Position numbers and translations under genes: made by a program | Notes under the pieces: model-generated | Told to the model about the DNA's origin: nothing | Seen by the model: only the letters and a program-made list of their open reading frames with translations | Databases searched by the model: none | Shown: positions 53,025-61,790 of the stretch, in pieces | Layout of the letters: each line of letters starts with the position of its first letter | Numbering within the stretch: position 1 is the first letter of the stretch | Assembly (NCBI RefSeq): GCF_000420405.1 | Contig: NZ_ATUW01000001.1 | Coordinates: 324,767-388,766 of the forward strand | DNA: 64,000 nucleotides | Direction of reading: 5' to 3' | From: Winkia neuii subsp. neuii DSM 8576 | GTDB lineage: Bacteria > Actinomycetota > Actinomycetes > Actinomycetales > Actinomycetaceae

Positions 53025-54824
53025 GTGCTGGTTTCCTTTGGCCCGCATCCGGAGCGGCAACATAGTTTGCGCCAGGTGGCGTTCGGGGAGGCGGCTCGAT
53101 TCTTACCTCGGTCGGTAGTTGGCCTAGTTGTGGGAACTAATATGGCGCTGGTGGTAACGGCCCCGCTGCTGCTAGTGAAGCCGCCGTGGGCGCAGGCTGC
53201 TGCGATCGGCATTTGCTCTGCGTTCGGCTACGCTTTGGGTTCACTTTTGGGGTCCCTCACCTACTGGGTGGCGAGGGCGCTGGCGCTTCAGGTGGTTGTA
53301 GAAAAACGAGTTTTGCGGCTGCTCGCCTGGGCGGTTACGGCGGGTCTGGTAGCGCTGGCACTGTGGGGGTTCGTGGCTAACTACAGGTCTGCGATGCATA
53401 CTGCCGCGCTTACTGGAATGGCAAAGCCTAGTCTGCTGGTGTACGTACTGGAGGTGCTTCTGGGGGGAGCTCTAGCCTGGGGCATTTGGCAGGTGGTAAG
53501 TGCAATCCACTGGTTAGCAGTGGTGCTCGTGAAGAGCTTCAGTTCCCGCCTGCCGTTGCCTCTTGCCCGATTTACTGGGTGGGTGCTTGTGCTTTCTACC
53601 GTGGGATTGGTTTTGTACGGAGGGGTAATGCGTGGGGGGCTAGGATGGGCCTCACGCCAGGCGGCCGAATTGAACAAACAGACCTACCCAAACGCGTCAA
53701 GGCCTTCCTCTGAGCTCGTATCCGGGTCGGTGGAATCAAACGAGGATTGGGCGCTGCTGGGTAAAGAGGGGCGGGTGTTTGTCTCTAAGACGCCCTCAAA
53801 AGAAGAAATTGAAGCACTCACTAAGCTCCCCGCTACGCAGCCGATCAGGGCGTATGCTTCCGTTGCCCAGCACAAGAATGTGTCTGCCACTGCCAGGGCG
53901 GTGGTTGCAGAACTGGAGCGTGCGGGCGCTTTCGAACGCCCCGCCCTCGCCATTGTGACCACTACGGGAACCGGCTGGGTAAACAATTGGAACCCGGGTT
54001 CCTTCGAGTACGCCACCGGCGGGAATTGTGCCACCGCCGCCATGCAGTATTCGTACAATCCGTCGTGGGTTGAAATTGTGGCTAACAAAGACGAGGTGCG
54101 CCAGGCAGGTACCATGTTGGTTCGCACAGTGTTAGAAAAGGTAGCCACCTTGCCCGCTAATAAACGGCCCCGCGTGTACCTATCCGGCGAATCGCTGGGC
54201 GCCTATTCAGGGCTGGCCGCCCTCAGCGAACTTGCTAAGACCGCGCACGGTCGCAACTTAGTGTCCTTGGTTAGTGGGCAACTGTGGGTGGGAACCCCGG
54301 CGTTTACCCCCGAACGCGTGCAACTGGAACGTGCCCGCACCCACGGCAGCCCTCAAATAGCACCTGTTATTGACAATGGGAAACAGGTGCGGGTGGCAAC
54401 CGCAAAAGGTGAACTACACACCGATATCTACGGGCGTGAACTGGGGCGTTGGCACTATCCGCGCACGATTTACGCCCAACATGCTTCGGATCCGGTAGCG
54501 CGCTGGGAGATACCTATTTGGACGGCCGAACCGGACTGGATGCGCGAGGACGCGGGCAAAGATGTCGATACCGCCCTGCGCTGGCACTGGTTCGTCACGT
54601 TTACCCAGCTTTCGGCAGAGCTGCCCCTGGCAATTGAAACCGAACCTGGCCATGGGCACAATTACCAGGACGAATACTTGGTGCATTGGAAAGCGCTGCT
54701 AGGGGTGCCCGGCACGATCGAACCGTGGCGGGCCAACCTGGGGGCCGAAGGATCCGTGGGCAGCGGGGTTGGGCAAGGTGCGGCCTCGGACGGGCAGATA
54801 CGCGAAAAACTGCGTCAAGAATGA
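53025..54824 (+). CDS. PF10081-type alpha/beta-hydrolase with N-terminal membrane domain
   Basis: 599 residues from GTG at 53025. The N-terminal 210 residues contain five or so hydrophobic segments; the C-terminal 390 are an alpha/beta hydrolase with YASVAQHKN, AIVTTTGTGWVNNWNPGSFEYATGGNCATAAMQYSYNPSW and the nucleophile in YLSGESLGAYSG near 390. This architecture is found in uncharacterised actinobacterial proteins (catalytic domain PF10081). It would act at the outer membrane face on a lipid or cell-wall ester; substrate unknown. No operon partner on this strand. Confidence 0.75.
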   Translation: MLVSFGPHPERQHSLRQVAFGEAARFLPRSVVGLVVGTNMALVVTAPLLLVKPPWAQAAAIGICSAFGYALGSLLGSLTYWVARALALQVVVEKRVLRLLAWAVTAGLVALALWGFVANYRSAMHTAALTGMAKPSLLVYVLEVLLGGALAWGIWQVVSAIHWLAVVLVKSFSSRLPLPLARFTGWVLVLSTVGLVLYGGVMRGGLGWASRQAAELNKQTYPNASRPSSELVSGSVESNEDWALLGKEGRVFVSKTPSKEEIEALTKLPATQPIRAYASVAQHKNVSATARAVVAELERAGAFERPALAIVTTTGTGWVNNWNPGSFEYATGGNCATAAMQYSYNPSWVEIVANKDEVRQAGTMLVRTVLEKVATLPANKRPRVYLSGESLGAYSGLAALSELAKTAHGRNLVSLVSGQLWVGTPAFTPERVQLERARTHGSPQIAPVIDNGKQVRVATAKGELHTDIYGRELGRWHYPRTIYAQHASDPVARWEIPIWTAEPDWMREDAGKDVDTALRWHWFVTFTQLSAELPLAIETEPGHGHNYQDEYLVHWKALLGVPGTIEPWRANLGAEGSVGSGVGQGAASDGQIREKLRQE

Positions 54825-54847
54825 CGTAGCCACCGTTAGGGCACGAA

Positions 54848-55657
54848 TTACAGTACGAACACGAAGAATCCCCACAGGGCGTGGGCCAAAATGGCGGGCC
54901 ACAGGTGCCCGGTCATGACGCGAACACAGTAGAAGCCAAAACCTGTAGCAATTGAGCGCACCGCAATTAACACGGCCATAGTCCAGTCTGTGCCCAGCGG
55001 AATCATCCCTATCTGCCAGAGGGCGAAGAGCACTAAAGATATGGCTACGGCCTGCCATTCGCGACGCATTAGTTTGCGGCAGGTGAGCAAGATGGTGCCA
55101 CGGAACAGGAGTTCTTCAACTATGGCGATCGCTAGCACGCCCACGCCGCCGCTTAGAAGTGCCACGGTAGCGCCCGCGTGCATCTGGTAAACCGTTATGT
55201 TGTGGATGGCGATAACTGCGATTAGGAACAATTGCGCCATAGCCCCGGCCCTAACTAGGACTGGGGTGTTGCGCCTGGGAGGGTAGGTGATTGGAGCCGG
55301 CTCCAAAGACAGTTCCGAGAAGGCGCGGGCGTTAGAGGATTCTTCGTCTTCCCACGGGTCGGTGGGGCGCCGGGCCGCGCGCTCGCGGGTGGCTTGCAGC
55401 GAGGGTTCAACGAGTACGTCCATGCCGTGATCCAGGTGGCGCGCAACGAACAGGGTGAAGAAAGAAACGATCGCCAGCGGGATGACCAGCTCGAGTACGG
55501 TACTTGCGGGCGAAGTCAGCGAGGCGGGGAACCCTACTGTTGTTATTGGCAGGGTGAGCACCACGGTGGCTACTTCTCGCAGCACGAACGCACCTACGAA
55601 TGTGGCTACGAGCCATCCGATCGTGGGCAGGTTAGACCGCCAATGTATGTACCTCAT
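54848..55657 (-). CDS. CPBP-family membrane protein, motif 2 histidine replaced
   Basis: 269 residues with about seven hydrophobic segments. The CPBP/Abi glutamic-type protease motif EELLFRG is present near 180, and a third-motif His in ILAHALWGFF near 256. The second motif, usually FxxxH, reads FALWQ near 209-213, so a catalytic or metal-positioning His is Gln. The protein may be inactive as a protease or have another role. Last gene of a leftward operon, overlapping the CcdA-like gene by four bases. Confidence 0.78.
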   Translation of the reverse strand: MRYIHWRSNLPTIGWLVATFVGAFVLREVATVVLTLPITTVGFPASLTSPASTVLELVIPLAIVSFFTLFVARHLDHGMDVLVEPSLQATRERAARRPTDPWEDEESSNARAFSELSLEPAPITYPPRRNTPVLVRAGAMAQLFLIAVIAIHNITVYQMHAGATVALLSGGVGVLAIAIVEELLFRGTILLTCRKLMRREWQAVAISLVLFALWQIGMIPLGTDWTMAVLIAVRSIATGFGFYCVRVMTGHLWPAILAHALWGFFVFVL

Positions 55658-56478
55658 TTGCGTTTACTCCGTTTTTCCACCACGAGGGCGACAATTAGTG
55701 CCAGTGCCAGCCCGCCCAACAGGAGGAACAGCCAGTTGGGTACGGCCTGCCCTATTTGCAGCAGCAAGTGTTCTAAATCGGCTTGCTGTGCGGCACCCAA
55801 GATTGCAAAATCTGAGGTGCCACCGGTAGCAACTAATATTATTCCGAGTATTGCGAATAGGGCACCCCCGAGCAGGGAACCCCAGGTGGTTTGTCTGCCC
55901 AGAATTTTTACTGGGCGAGGGCGCAGCCAGTTGCGTTTAGTTTGGCTTAGTGAATTCCAAATTAGAGAAAGTACCACTATCGGGGTGAACATGCCGCAGG
56001 CGTAGGTGAACATCGTGAGCGTTCCCAGCGCCGCCGAGCCCGAGGTAACCGCCAGGGCCAGTACAGCTCCCAAAATGGGGCCGGTGCAGCCGGCTCCGGC
56101 TAGGCCGTAGCTGAGCCCCAAAAGCAACAGGGCGAGGCCGGAAACTCCCCTGTGGCGCTTTCGTTTGCTTCCCGGAAGACGCGGATGTGGGAAGGGTAGA
56201 TTCAGCCCGGTCCATACCCCCAACGCTATGAGCACTATCCCTGTGCCCATCGCAATGGGGTGGCGGTAGGTAAGTAACGCCCTCGACAAAGCCCCGGCGG
56301 CTGCACCTAACGGCAGCAGGGCAACTAAGAGACCCACGAAGAAGTACAGCGTGGATCTGGCGATCTGTCCTTTTGAGGAGAAGGCGTAGGCAAAAAATGC
56401 GGGCACCAGAGTTGCAGAGCAGGGGGCAAACAGGGTGACTAGGCCACCTAAATAGGCACCCAAAAGTGTCACGCTCAC
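55654..56478 (-). CDS. CcdA/DsbD-type thiol-electron transporter
   Basis: 274 residues, six or seven membrane helices. Two conserved membrane cysteines: FAPCSATLVPAFFAYAF near residue 20 and GLAGAGCTGPILGAVLALA near residue 132, the pattern of CcdA and DsbD transmembrane domains, which carry reducing equivalents outward. The gene overlaps the DsbA-like gene by four bases on one side and the CPBP gene on the other, so the thiol pair works together, probably in disulfide handling of exported proteins. Confidence 0.85.
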   Translation of the reverse strand: MSVTLLGAYLGGLVTLFAPCSATLVPAFFAYAFSSKGQIARSTLYFFVGLLVALLPLGAAAGALSRALLTYRHPIAMGTGIVLIALGVWTGLNLPFPHPRLPGSKRKRHRGVSGLALLLLGLSYGLAGAGCTGPILGAVLALAVTSGSAALGTLTMFTYACGMFTPIVVLSLIWNSLSQTKRNWLRPRPVKILGRQTTWGSLLGGALFAILGIILVATGGTSDFAILGAAQQADLEHLLLQIGQAVPNWLFLLLGGLALALIVALVVEKRSKRK

Positions 56479-57323
56479 TTTAGTGAGGTCCTTCCCGTGG
56501 CATCCTTGTAGGCAGCCCTAATGGTTGCCAAAAACACGCGCGGATCTTGAGCCCCAGAAATGTACCTGTCGTTTACAAAGAAAGTGGGCGTACCTTGTAG
56601 TCCCATCTCTTTTGAGGCGTGGTCGGTTTGTGCCTGCACCTTACCTAGTAGCTCTGGCGAATTGGCGTCGGCCATAAACTGTTCTACGTTTTCTATCCCG
56701 GCTTGGGTTGCCACCTGCCGTAAATTGTCCTGATTCCAGGTGGGGTGGTCCCCATTCGCGCTCAGCTGGTAGGCAGCGTCGTGGAAAGGCCAGAACTTGC
56801 CCTGTTTGGCCGCCGCCAGACCCCCTGCTGCCGCGTAGTCGGAACGAAATTGGCGGAAGAAAGCCATGTCCTTCCATTCTAGGCGCAGCACTCCCGCATC
56901 AATCAGAGGGCGCAGGTGAGAGATCGTTTGCGCCTGTGCGCGCGCACACATGGGGCAGGAGAAATCCCCGTATTCGATCATTACCACGGGGGCGTCAGCT
57001 TTGCCGAGCGCCCGTGGGTCGGAAGCTTCGCGGGCGGCCTCAGAAGCCATCAAATCGCGGGTGGCTTTGTCGGCAACCTTGCCCGCGCTCTGGGCTTTGG
57101 CGCCCTCGTCTAAAAGCCCCTGCGCGTCGGCGGGAAGAGTAGTGTCAGGATTTGCAGGCGTTTTCGAGGGCGCAGGTTGGTTGGCAGCGGGGGCTTGTGG
57201 GCTCTGGCTGCGAGTGGTGTGGTAGACCACCAGGCCAACGATTACCGCTAGAGTAGCGCAGATTGCCGCTGCTAATACTACGACCAGAATGGACGGGCGG
57301 CGTTTGGCTGCGTTTTCGGTCAT
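56475..57323 (-). CDS. DsbA-like membrane-anchored thiol-disulfide oxidoreductase
   Basis: 282 residues. N-terminal membrane anchor (about 10-32), a Pro/Ala-rich spacer, then a DsbA-type thioredoxin fold with active site CPMC near residue 123 in YGDFSCPMCARAQAQ, cis-Pro loop GLQGTPTFFVNDRYISG near 245, and FWPFHDAAYQ. Lies outside the cytoplasmic membrane. Overlaps the downstream CcdA-like gene; the partner most likely keeps it in the reduced or oxidised working state. 17 bases after the flippase-like gene. Confidence 0.88.
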   Translation of the reverse strand: MTENAAKRRPSILVVVLAAAICATLAVIVGLVVYHTTRSQSPQAPAANQPAPSKTPANPDTTLPADAQGLLDEGAKAQSAGKVADKATRDLMASEAAREASDPRALGKADAPVVMIEYGDFSCPMCARAQAQTISHLRPLIDAGVLRLEWKDMAFFRQFRSDYAAAGGLAAAKQGKFWPFHDAAYQLSANGDHPTWNQDNLRQVATQAGIENVEQFMADANSPELLGKVQAQTDHASKEMGLQGTPTFFVNDRYISGAQDPRVFLATIRAAYKDATGRTSLK

Positions 57324-57340
57324 AATCCCCTCTTGTCAGG

Positions 57341-59950
57341 CTAAATAGTGTTCTTTCGTTGCAAATACTTTAGCGCTCCCCACCCGAAGGGGACACGTAG
57401 CCAATAGGTGAGTAGACGGTAGAGCATAGCGGCCGAGAGAGCTACTGCTCCCGGAATGCCTGCGACTTGTAGGCCGCCGGTAAGGGCCGCTTCTACCGGG
57501 CCGAGACCGCCCGGGGTGGGAATTACTGACCCCAGTGTGTTGGCCGTCAAGAATGTTACGGTTAGCTGCGGGATTGGCAGGCGGTGGTCGAAGGCCATAA
57601 GGCAGGCCCCGAATGTGGCTACGTAGCAGGCAGTTTGTAGTAATACTGCGAAGGCTGAAAGGCCGATTCGTTTGGGGTCGGCCATGGCCCACACGATGCG
57701 GGGCCATACTTCGGTTAGCCACGGCTTGAGCCAGGCCATGATGCGTTTGCGTAGGGGGGCTATTTCAGCGATCACTATGACCACGGCGGCGATCCCTACC
57801 AGCACCATGAATAGGGTGCGTCCGGGGATTCGCACTGATCCGTCCTGGCCGGTAATGACTACCACGATGGCCAGTGCGATAACAGTAAATACGAATTGGG
57901 CTGCCTGTACGAGCGCTACTGTGGCTACTCCCAGCGAAGGGGCAACTCCTTTTTTCTGTAGGTAACGCAGGTTTAGTGCAGCTGGGCCCACCCCTGAGGG
58001 GGCGACTAGCGCTACTACGGAGGCTGCTACCTGTACCAGTGTGGTTTCGCCGACGGGTAGTTTTTCGGGGGTTAGGTATTTCAGGTTGAGGGCGGCTCCC
58101 AGGTAGGAGGCGAAGGCAAAGAAGGCGGCCACTATTATCCACCCCGGGCGGGCTCCAGTAATTGCGGTTTTGAGTTCGTCGATGTTTAGTGAGCCCGCCA
58201 CTACTACTAGGGCGCCTACGCCGATGGCGGCAAACACTGTTCGCTTCCAGTTGAAGCGGGTTAGCTCCACCATTTCGACTTCGGAGGTGGGGTCTTGTTC
58301 GCCCAGTAGTTCTTCGCGCAGAGGCCCGAGCAGTTTGTGTTTGCCGGCTAGGCGGGAAGTTACTGACGGCAATGCTATGCGTTGGGTAACGGGAACAATT
58401 TGCCGCAACACCCCTTGGCCGAGTTCCTCTCGAGCAATTTTCAGGGCTTTGTCCCAGCCCATCGCGAAGATGTGGACCACTAGCATTTGGAAGAGGTCGA
58501 CGCGCTGGTTCAGTTCTGAGGCTGCGATTTCGCCGGCTTCCCAGTGCATGATTGCCGGTTCTGCGTTTGCGGTAATGCCGATTGCGTCCGGGGTTAGGTT
58601 GCGGTGGGCGAGCCCGGAGGCGTGGGCTTTACGCAACTGCCGCCAGAGGGAGCGAGCCCCGGCGGTCGAGAGGGGGGCGCCTTGCGCGATAGCGCTTGAA
58701 CCGCCACTTTCGCGAGGGTCTGCGTTGCGGGTGGCAACTGGGCGGGCTTGCGGGGTTTCCTCGTAAATCATTAGGGCGCTTTCCCCGCTCTGGCTGACTT
58801 TTACCAGACGGGGTGCGTTCACTCCGGCGCTTGTGGCTGCTGAGGCCATTAGGGTGGCGCGCTCTAGGGCGCCTCGGAGGGTAGCCGGGTTGGGCCCAGA
58901 CAATCCGCGTAGGCGCAGGGAATCCCAGAGGCGTTCGATCCATCCTAGGTAGTTGCGGTTGGAATCTAATACTGCGATTTCGTAGTGACGCCCGTCGTAA
59001 TCTTCCATTGCGTAGTGGCGGGAATCTACTGCGGAGGGCCAGGCGGCTTTGTCTGCTACGATCTTGCCTTCCCCCACCAGTTGGGTTTGTAAGATCAGGT
59101 GCCCCCGTTTAGAGGTAACGGGTGAGACTTGCCAAACTTTTGATGGCCCCCCTGCAGGCTGACCTAGGCGAGTGAGCGATTTGGGGTGCAACCCGGCGGC
59201 CCGCACGGCCCCAACTAGAGCTGGGCCTTTCGCCCTCCTGTCGATGACCCCGACTGCGTAACGGCCCGCGAGCCCCAACATGCGTCCGATAGCTACTGAC
59301 AGTAGAGCCGCCGAGAGGGTGGAGCGGTTTTGGATCAGCGAAATGAAAAGGGTGATCCAGATGCCGCTCCAAGATAGCGCTATCACGCGCTCGCGGGAGC
59401 GCTCGCCCGCGCAGGTGATCATTCCGACTAGTGCTGCGACCGGGATGTTGAGGGCGATTACTAGTGCGCCGCCTTCGGTGATGGTGAAGGCGGTGAGCAG
59501 GTGTTTGGGCAGTAGGGTGAGTGCTTCGGTGGCGCCCCAGGCGCTAATTCCGGCAACTATCGCTACTAGCACGGCCTCGAGTATTAGGCGCCATAGTTCT
59601 TTTACTGCCAGGAGGACAAGCACTGCTACGGGGATGGCTAGTACGAGGGCGTTTTCTACAATCCGGAGGGGGAAGAAGACTATTTCTTGTAGTCGGGAGG
59701 CGGCGTGTTGCACGTCTGAGGTTATTGCGATTGAGGTTTCGGTGCCCACCATCGAGATGAGCACAAGGGAGGCTGCGAGTAGTGCCGTGAATACTAGTTG
59801 CACTAGGTCGTCTGGGCGGTGGACGCGGCGCGCCTGGGAGTCTGTGAGGGTGGTGGGCGCCTCGGATTGGGTGGCGATTTCTTTTTGGGGGACTGCGCGC
59901 ACCCATGGCAGCGTGGTTGTCCACGTGTTTGTAGAGCCCGGTTTTCCCAT
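57341..59950 (-). CDS. Flippase-like (LPG-synthase TM family) protein with internal pseudokinase-like domain
   Basis: 869 residues. First about 230 residues: polar tail then several membrane helices. Middle region (about 275-540) resembles a protein-kinase fold: LRKAHASGLAHRNLTPDAIGI matches a kinase catalytic loop but has HRN for HRD, and no DFG is visible. Last about 300 residues: the TIGR00374/LPG-synthase transmembrane domain (LKYLTPEKLPVGETTLVQVAASVVALVAPSGVGPAALNLRYLQ, TFLTANTLGSVIPTPGGLGPVEAAL). There is no DUF2156 transferase domain, so it is not an aminoacyl-lipid synthase. A lipid-linked precursor flipping role is proposed for the family; here the function is unknown. Confidence 0.8.
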   Translation of the reverse strand: MGKPGSTNTWTTTLPWVRAVPQKEIATQSEAPTTLTDSQARRVHRPDDLVQLVFTALLAASLVLISMVGTETSIAITSDVQHAASRLQEIVFFPLRIVENALVLAIPVAVLVLLAVKELWRLILEAVLVAIVAGISAWGATEALTLLPKHLLTAFTITEGGALVIALNIPVAALVGMITCAGERSRERVIALSWSGIWITLFISLIQNRSTLSAALLSVAIGRMLGLAGRYAVGVIDRRAKGPALVGAVRAAGLHPKSLTRLGQPAGGPSKVWQVSPVTSKRGHLILQTQLVGEGKIVADKAAWPSAVDSRHYAMEDYDGRHYEIAVLDSNRNYLGWIERLWDSLRLRGLSGPNPATLRGALERATLMASAATSAGVNAPRLVKVSQSGESALMIYEETPQARPVATRNADPRESGGSSAIAQGAPLSTAGARSLWRQLRKAHASGLAHRNLTPDAIGITANAEPAIMHWEAGEIAASELNQRVDLFQMLVVHIFAMGWDKALKIAREELGQGVLRQIVPVTQRIALPSVTSRLAGKHKLLGPLREELLGEQDPTSEVEMVELTRFNWKRTVFAAIGVGALVVVAGSLNIDELKTAITGARPGWIIVAAFFAFASYLGAALNLKYLTPEKLPVGETTLVQVAASVVALVAPSGVGPAALNLRYLQKKGVAPSLGVATVALVQAAQFVFTVIALAIVVVITGQDGSVRIPGRTLFMVLVGIAAVVIVIAEIAPLRKRIMAWLKPWLTEVWPRIVWAMADPKRIGLSAFAVLLQTACYVATFGACLMAFDHRLPIPQLTVTFLTANTLGSVIPTPGGLGPVEAALTGGLQVAGIPGAVALSAAMLYRLLTYWLRVPFGWGALKYLQRKNTI

Positions 59951-60060
59951 AGGGAATATGTTAGTAGAAACGCCCTAACTGTCCCAGTTCTAAGCGGAAT
60001 TGGGTGTTTGTTGTCAATTTTGTTTGTTTATTGGCGGGCGGTTTCGATTAGGGTTGTCTT

Positions 60061-61563
60061 ATGCAGAAATATCCTGAGCCCATTGCCGATGCTGAACGTT
60101 TGCCCGATGTTGCCGAGGTGGGTATGGCTGCTGCTGCGCAGGTAGCTATGAAGAATGCACATGCGGCGCTTGCGCTTATCCCAAAGGAAGTTTTTGCGCT
60201 GGCGCAGGTGTTCGTTGATGCTGGCCACCAGATTGCGCTTGTTGGGGGGCCGGTTCGGGACGCGTTTTTGGGGTTGCGCCCGCACGATTTTGATTTGACT
60301 ACTTCGGCCCGGCCGGAACAGACGGAGGCTTTGTTGAAGGAGGCTGGGGCTACCACCTGGGATGTGGGCAGGGCGTTTGGCACTATTGGTGGGCGCTTGC
60401 ACGACACGGTTGTCGAGATTACTACCTACCGCACCGACGAATATGAGGTGGGGTCGCGTAAGCCGCAGGTAGCTTATGGGGATTCGTTGGAGGGCGATCT
60501 TACCCGGCGCGATTTTACTGTGAACGCTATGGGGATTCGGCTTCCCGATATGACCTTGGTAGATCCGCTTGGGGGGTTGGCCGATTTGTTGGCGGGGACG
60601 CTGCGCACGCCAGTTTCTGCTGAGCAGTCGTTTGACGACGACCCGTTGCGCATTATGCGTGCAGCTCGCTTTGCGTCGCAGCTGGGTTTCGATGTTGCCG
60701 AGGACGTGATGCAGGCTATGAGTGAGCAGGCGGAGCGGCTATCGATTGTGTCTGCAGAGCGTATCCAGGCAGAATTAGTTCGGCTTATGGTGGGTAAGCG
60801 CCCTAGGGTCGGATTGGAGCTGATGACGCACACCGGTGTGGCGGACCTTGTGTTGCCGGAGTTTTCGCGTTTGCGCCAGACTGTTGACGAACACAAGAGG
60901 CACAAGGATGTCTACGAGCACACTCTGACGGTGTTGGAGCAGGCTATGTCTATGGAGACGGGCCCCGACGGGGCGGTTCCGGCTCCGGATTTTATTTTGC
61001 GTTTTGCGGCTATCATGCACGACGTGGGTAAGCCGGATACGCGTAGGTTTGAAGCTAACGGGACTGTGTCATTTCACCATCACGAGATTGTGGGAGCAAA
61101 GCTCACGCGCAAGCGGATGCGGGCTTTGAAGTTCGATAAGGACACTACCAAGAAAGTTTGTCGCCTGGTCGAGTTGCATTTGCGTTTTCATGGTTATGGG
61201 GAGCAAGCGTGGACGGATTCGGCGGTGCGCCGGTACGCGGCCGATGCTGGTCCACTGCTGGAAAGGTTGCATCGGCTGACTAGGGCTGATTGCACTACTC
61301 GCAACAGGCGCAAGGCTGCCTACCTTTCGCATGCTTATGACGATCTGGAGCGGCGCATTGCCGAGCTGGCTAAGCAGGAGGAGTTGGATTCCATTCGCCC
61401 GGATTTGGACGGGCAGCAGATTATGGACTTGCTGCAGATTGATCCTGGTCCCCAGGTGGGCAAGGCGTATAAGTTCTTGTTGCAGTTGCGTATGGACGAG
61501 GGGCCGCTTGGGCAGGATGTGGCAAAGGAACGCCTGCTTTCGTGGTGGGATGCGCAGCAGTAG
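60061..61563 (+). CDS. cca: CCA tRNA nucleotidyltransferase
   Basis: 500 residues. Class II nucleotidyltransferase: IALVGGPVRDAFLGLRPHDFDLTTSARPEQ near 58-87 with the catalytic aspartates in DFD, VGSRKPQVAYGDSLEGDLTRRDFTVNAMGI, DPLRIMRAARFASQLGFDV, and an HD domain with AAIMHDVGKPDTRRF near 316-330. It adds or repairs the 3' CCA of tRNAs, which is needed because both tRNA genes in this window lack encoded CCA. Divergent from the flippase-like gene with a 110-bp shared region. Confidence 0.93.
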   Translation: MQKYPEPIADAERLPDVAEVGMAAAAQVAMKNAHAALALIPKEVFALAQVFVDAGHQIALVGGPVRDAFLGLRPHDFDLTTSARPEQTEALLKEAGATTWDVGRAFGTIGGRLHDTVVEITTYRTDEYEVGSRKPQVAYGDSLEGDLTRRDFTVNAMGIRLPDMTLVDPLGGLADLLAGTLRTPVSAEQSFDDDPLRIMRAARFASQLGFDVAEDVMQAMSEQAERLSIVSAERIQAELVRLMVGKRPRVGLELMTHTGVADLVLPEFSRLRQTVDEHKRHKDVYEHTLTVLEQAMSMETGPDGAVPAPDFILRFAAIMHDVGKPDTRRFEANGTVSFHHHEIVGAKLTRKRMRALKFDKDTTKKVCRLVELHLRFHGYGEQAWTDSAVRRYAADAGPLLERLHRLTRADCTTRNRRKAAYLSHAYDDLERRIAELAKQEELDSIRPDLDGQQIMDLLQIDPGPQVGKAYKFLLQLRMDEGPLGQDVAKERLLSWWDAQQ

Positions 61564-61658
61564 TTTTGCTCAGGTTTGCGCCTAGAAGCAATTGCCCGCT
61601 GCGTTCTTCTAATAACGCGAATTGGGTATAACAGCAGGTGGAAAGCTATTCACTTGTA

Positions 61659-61674
61659 AGTGACTAAGGTCACA
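61659..61674 (+). promoter_or_regulatory. Candidate Crp/GlxR-type operator upstream of the surface protein gene
   Basis: AGTGACTAAGGTCACA (61659-61674): an inverted repeat GTGAC/GTCAC with 4-base spacer, two mismatches from the actinobacterial Crp/GlxR pattern TGTGANNTANNTCACA. It lies 117 bases before the ATG of the adhesin gene, suitable for control of its promoter. No clear promoter elements seen in 61564-61790. Confidence 0.4.
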
Positions 61675-61790
61675 GTTGTGTGTGAATGGTAACACTGCTT
61701 GTTAGGCTGAATGGGTACATACCGTAGCGTATTTATAAAGCTGGCTGTGTTTAGTCAGGGTACCTACGGTGCCTCAACTCAGGAGGGCCC

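Noticed and set aside
57341..59950. Lysyl-phosphatidylglycerol synthase
   Set aside because: Only the membrane domain of that family is present; the DUF2156 aminoacyl-transferase domain is missing. The real synthase candidate is at 19808-22255.
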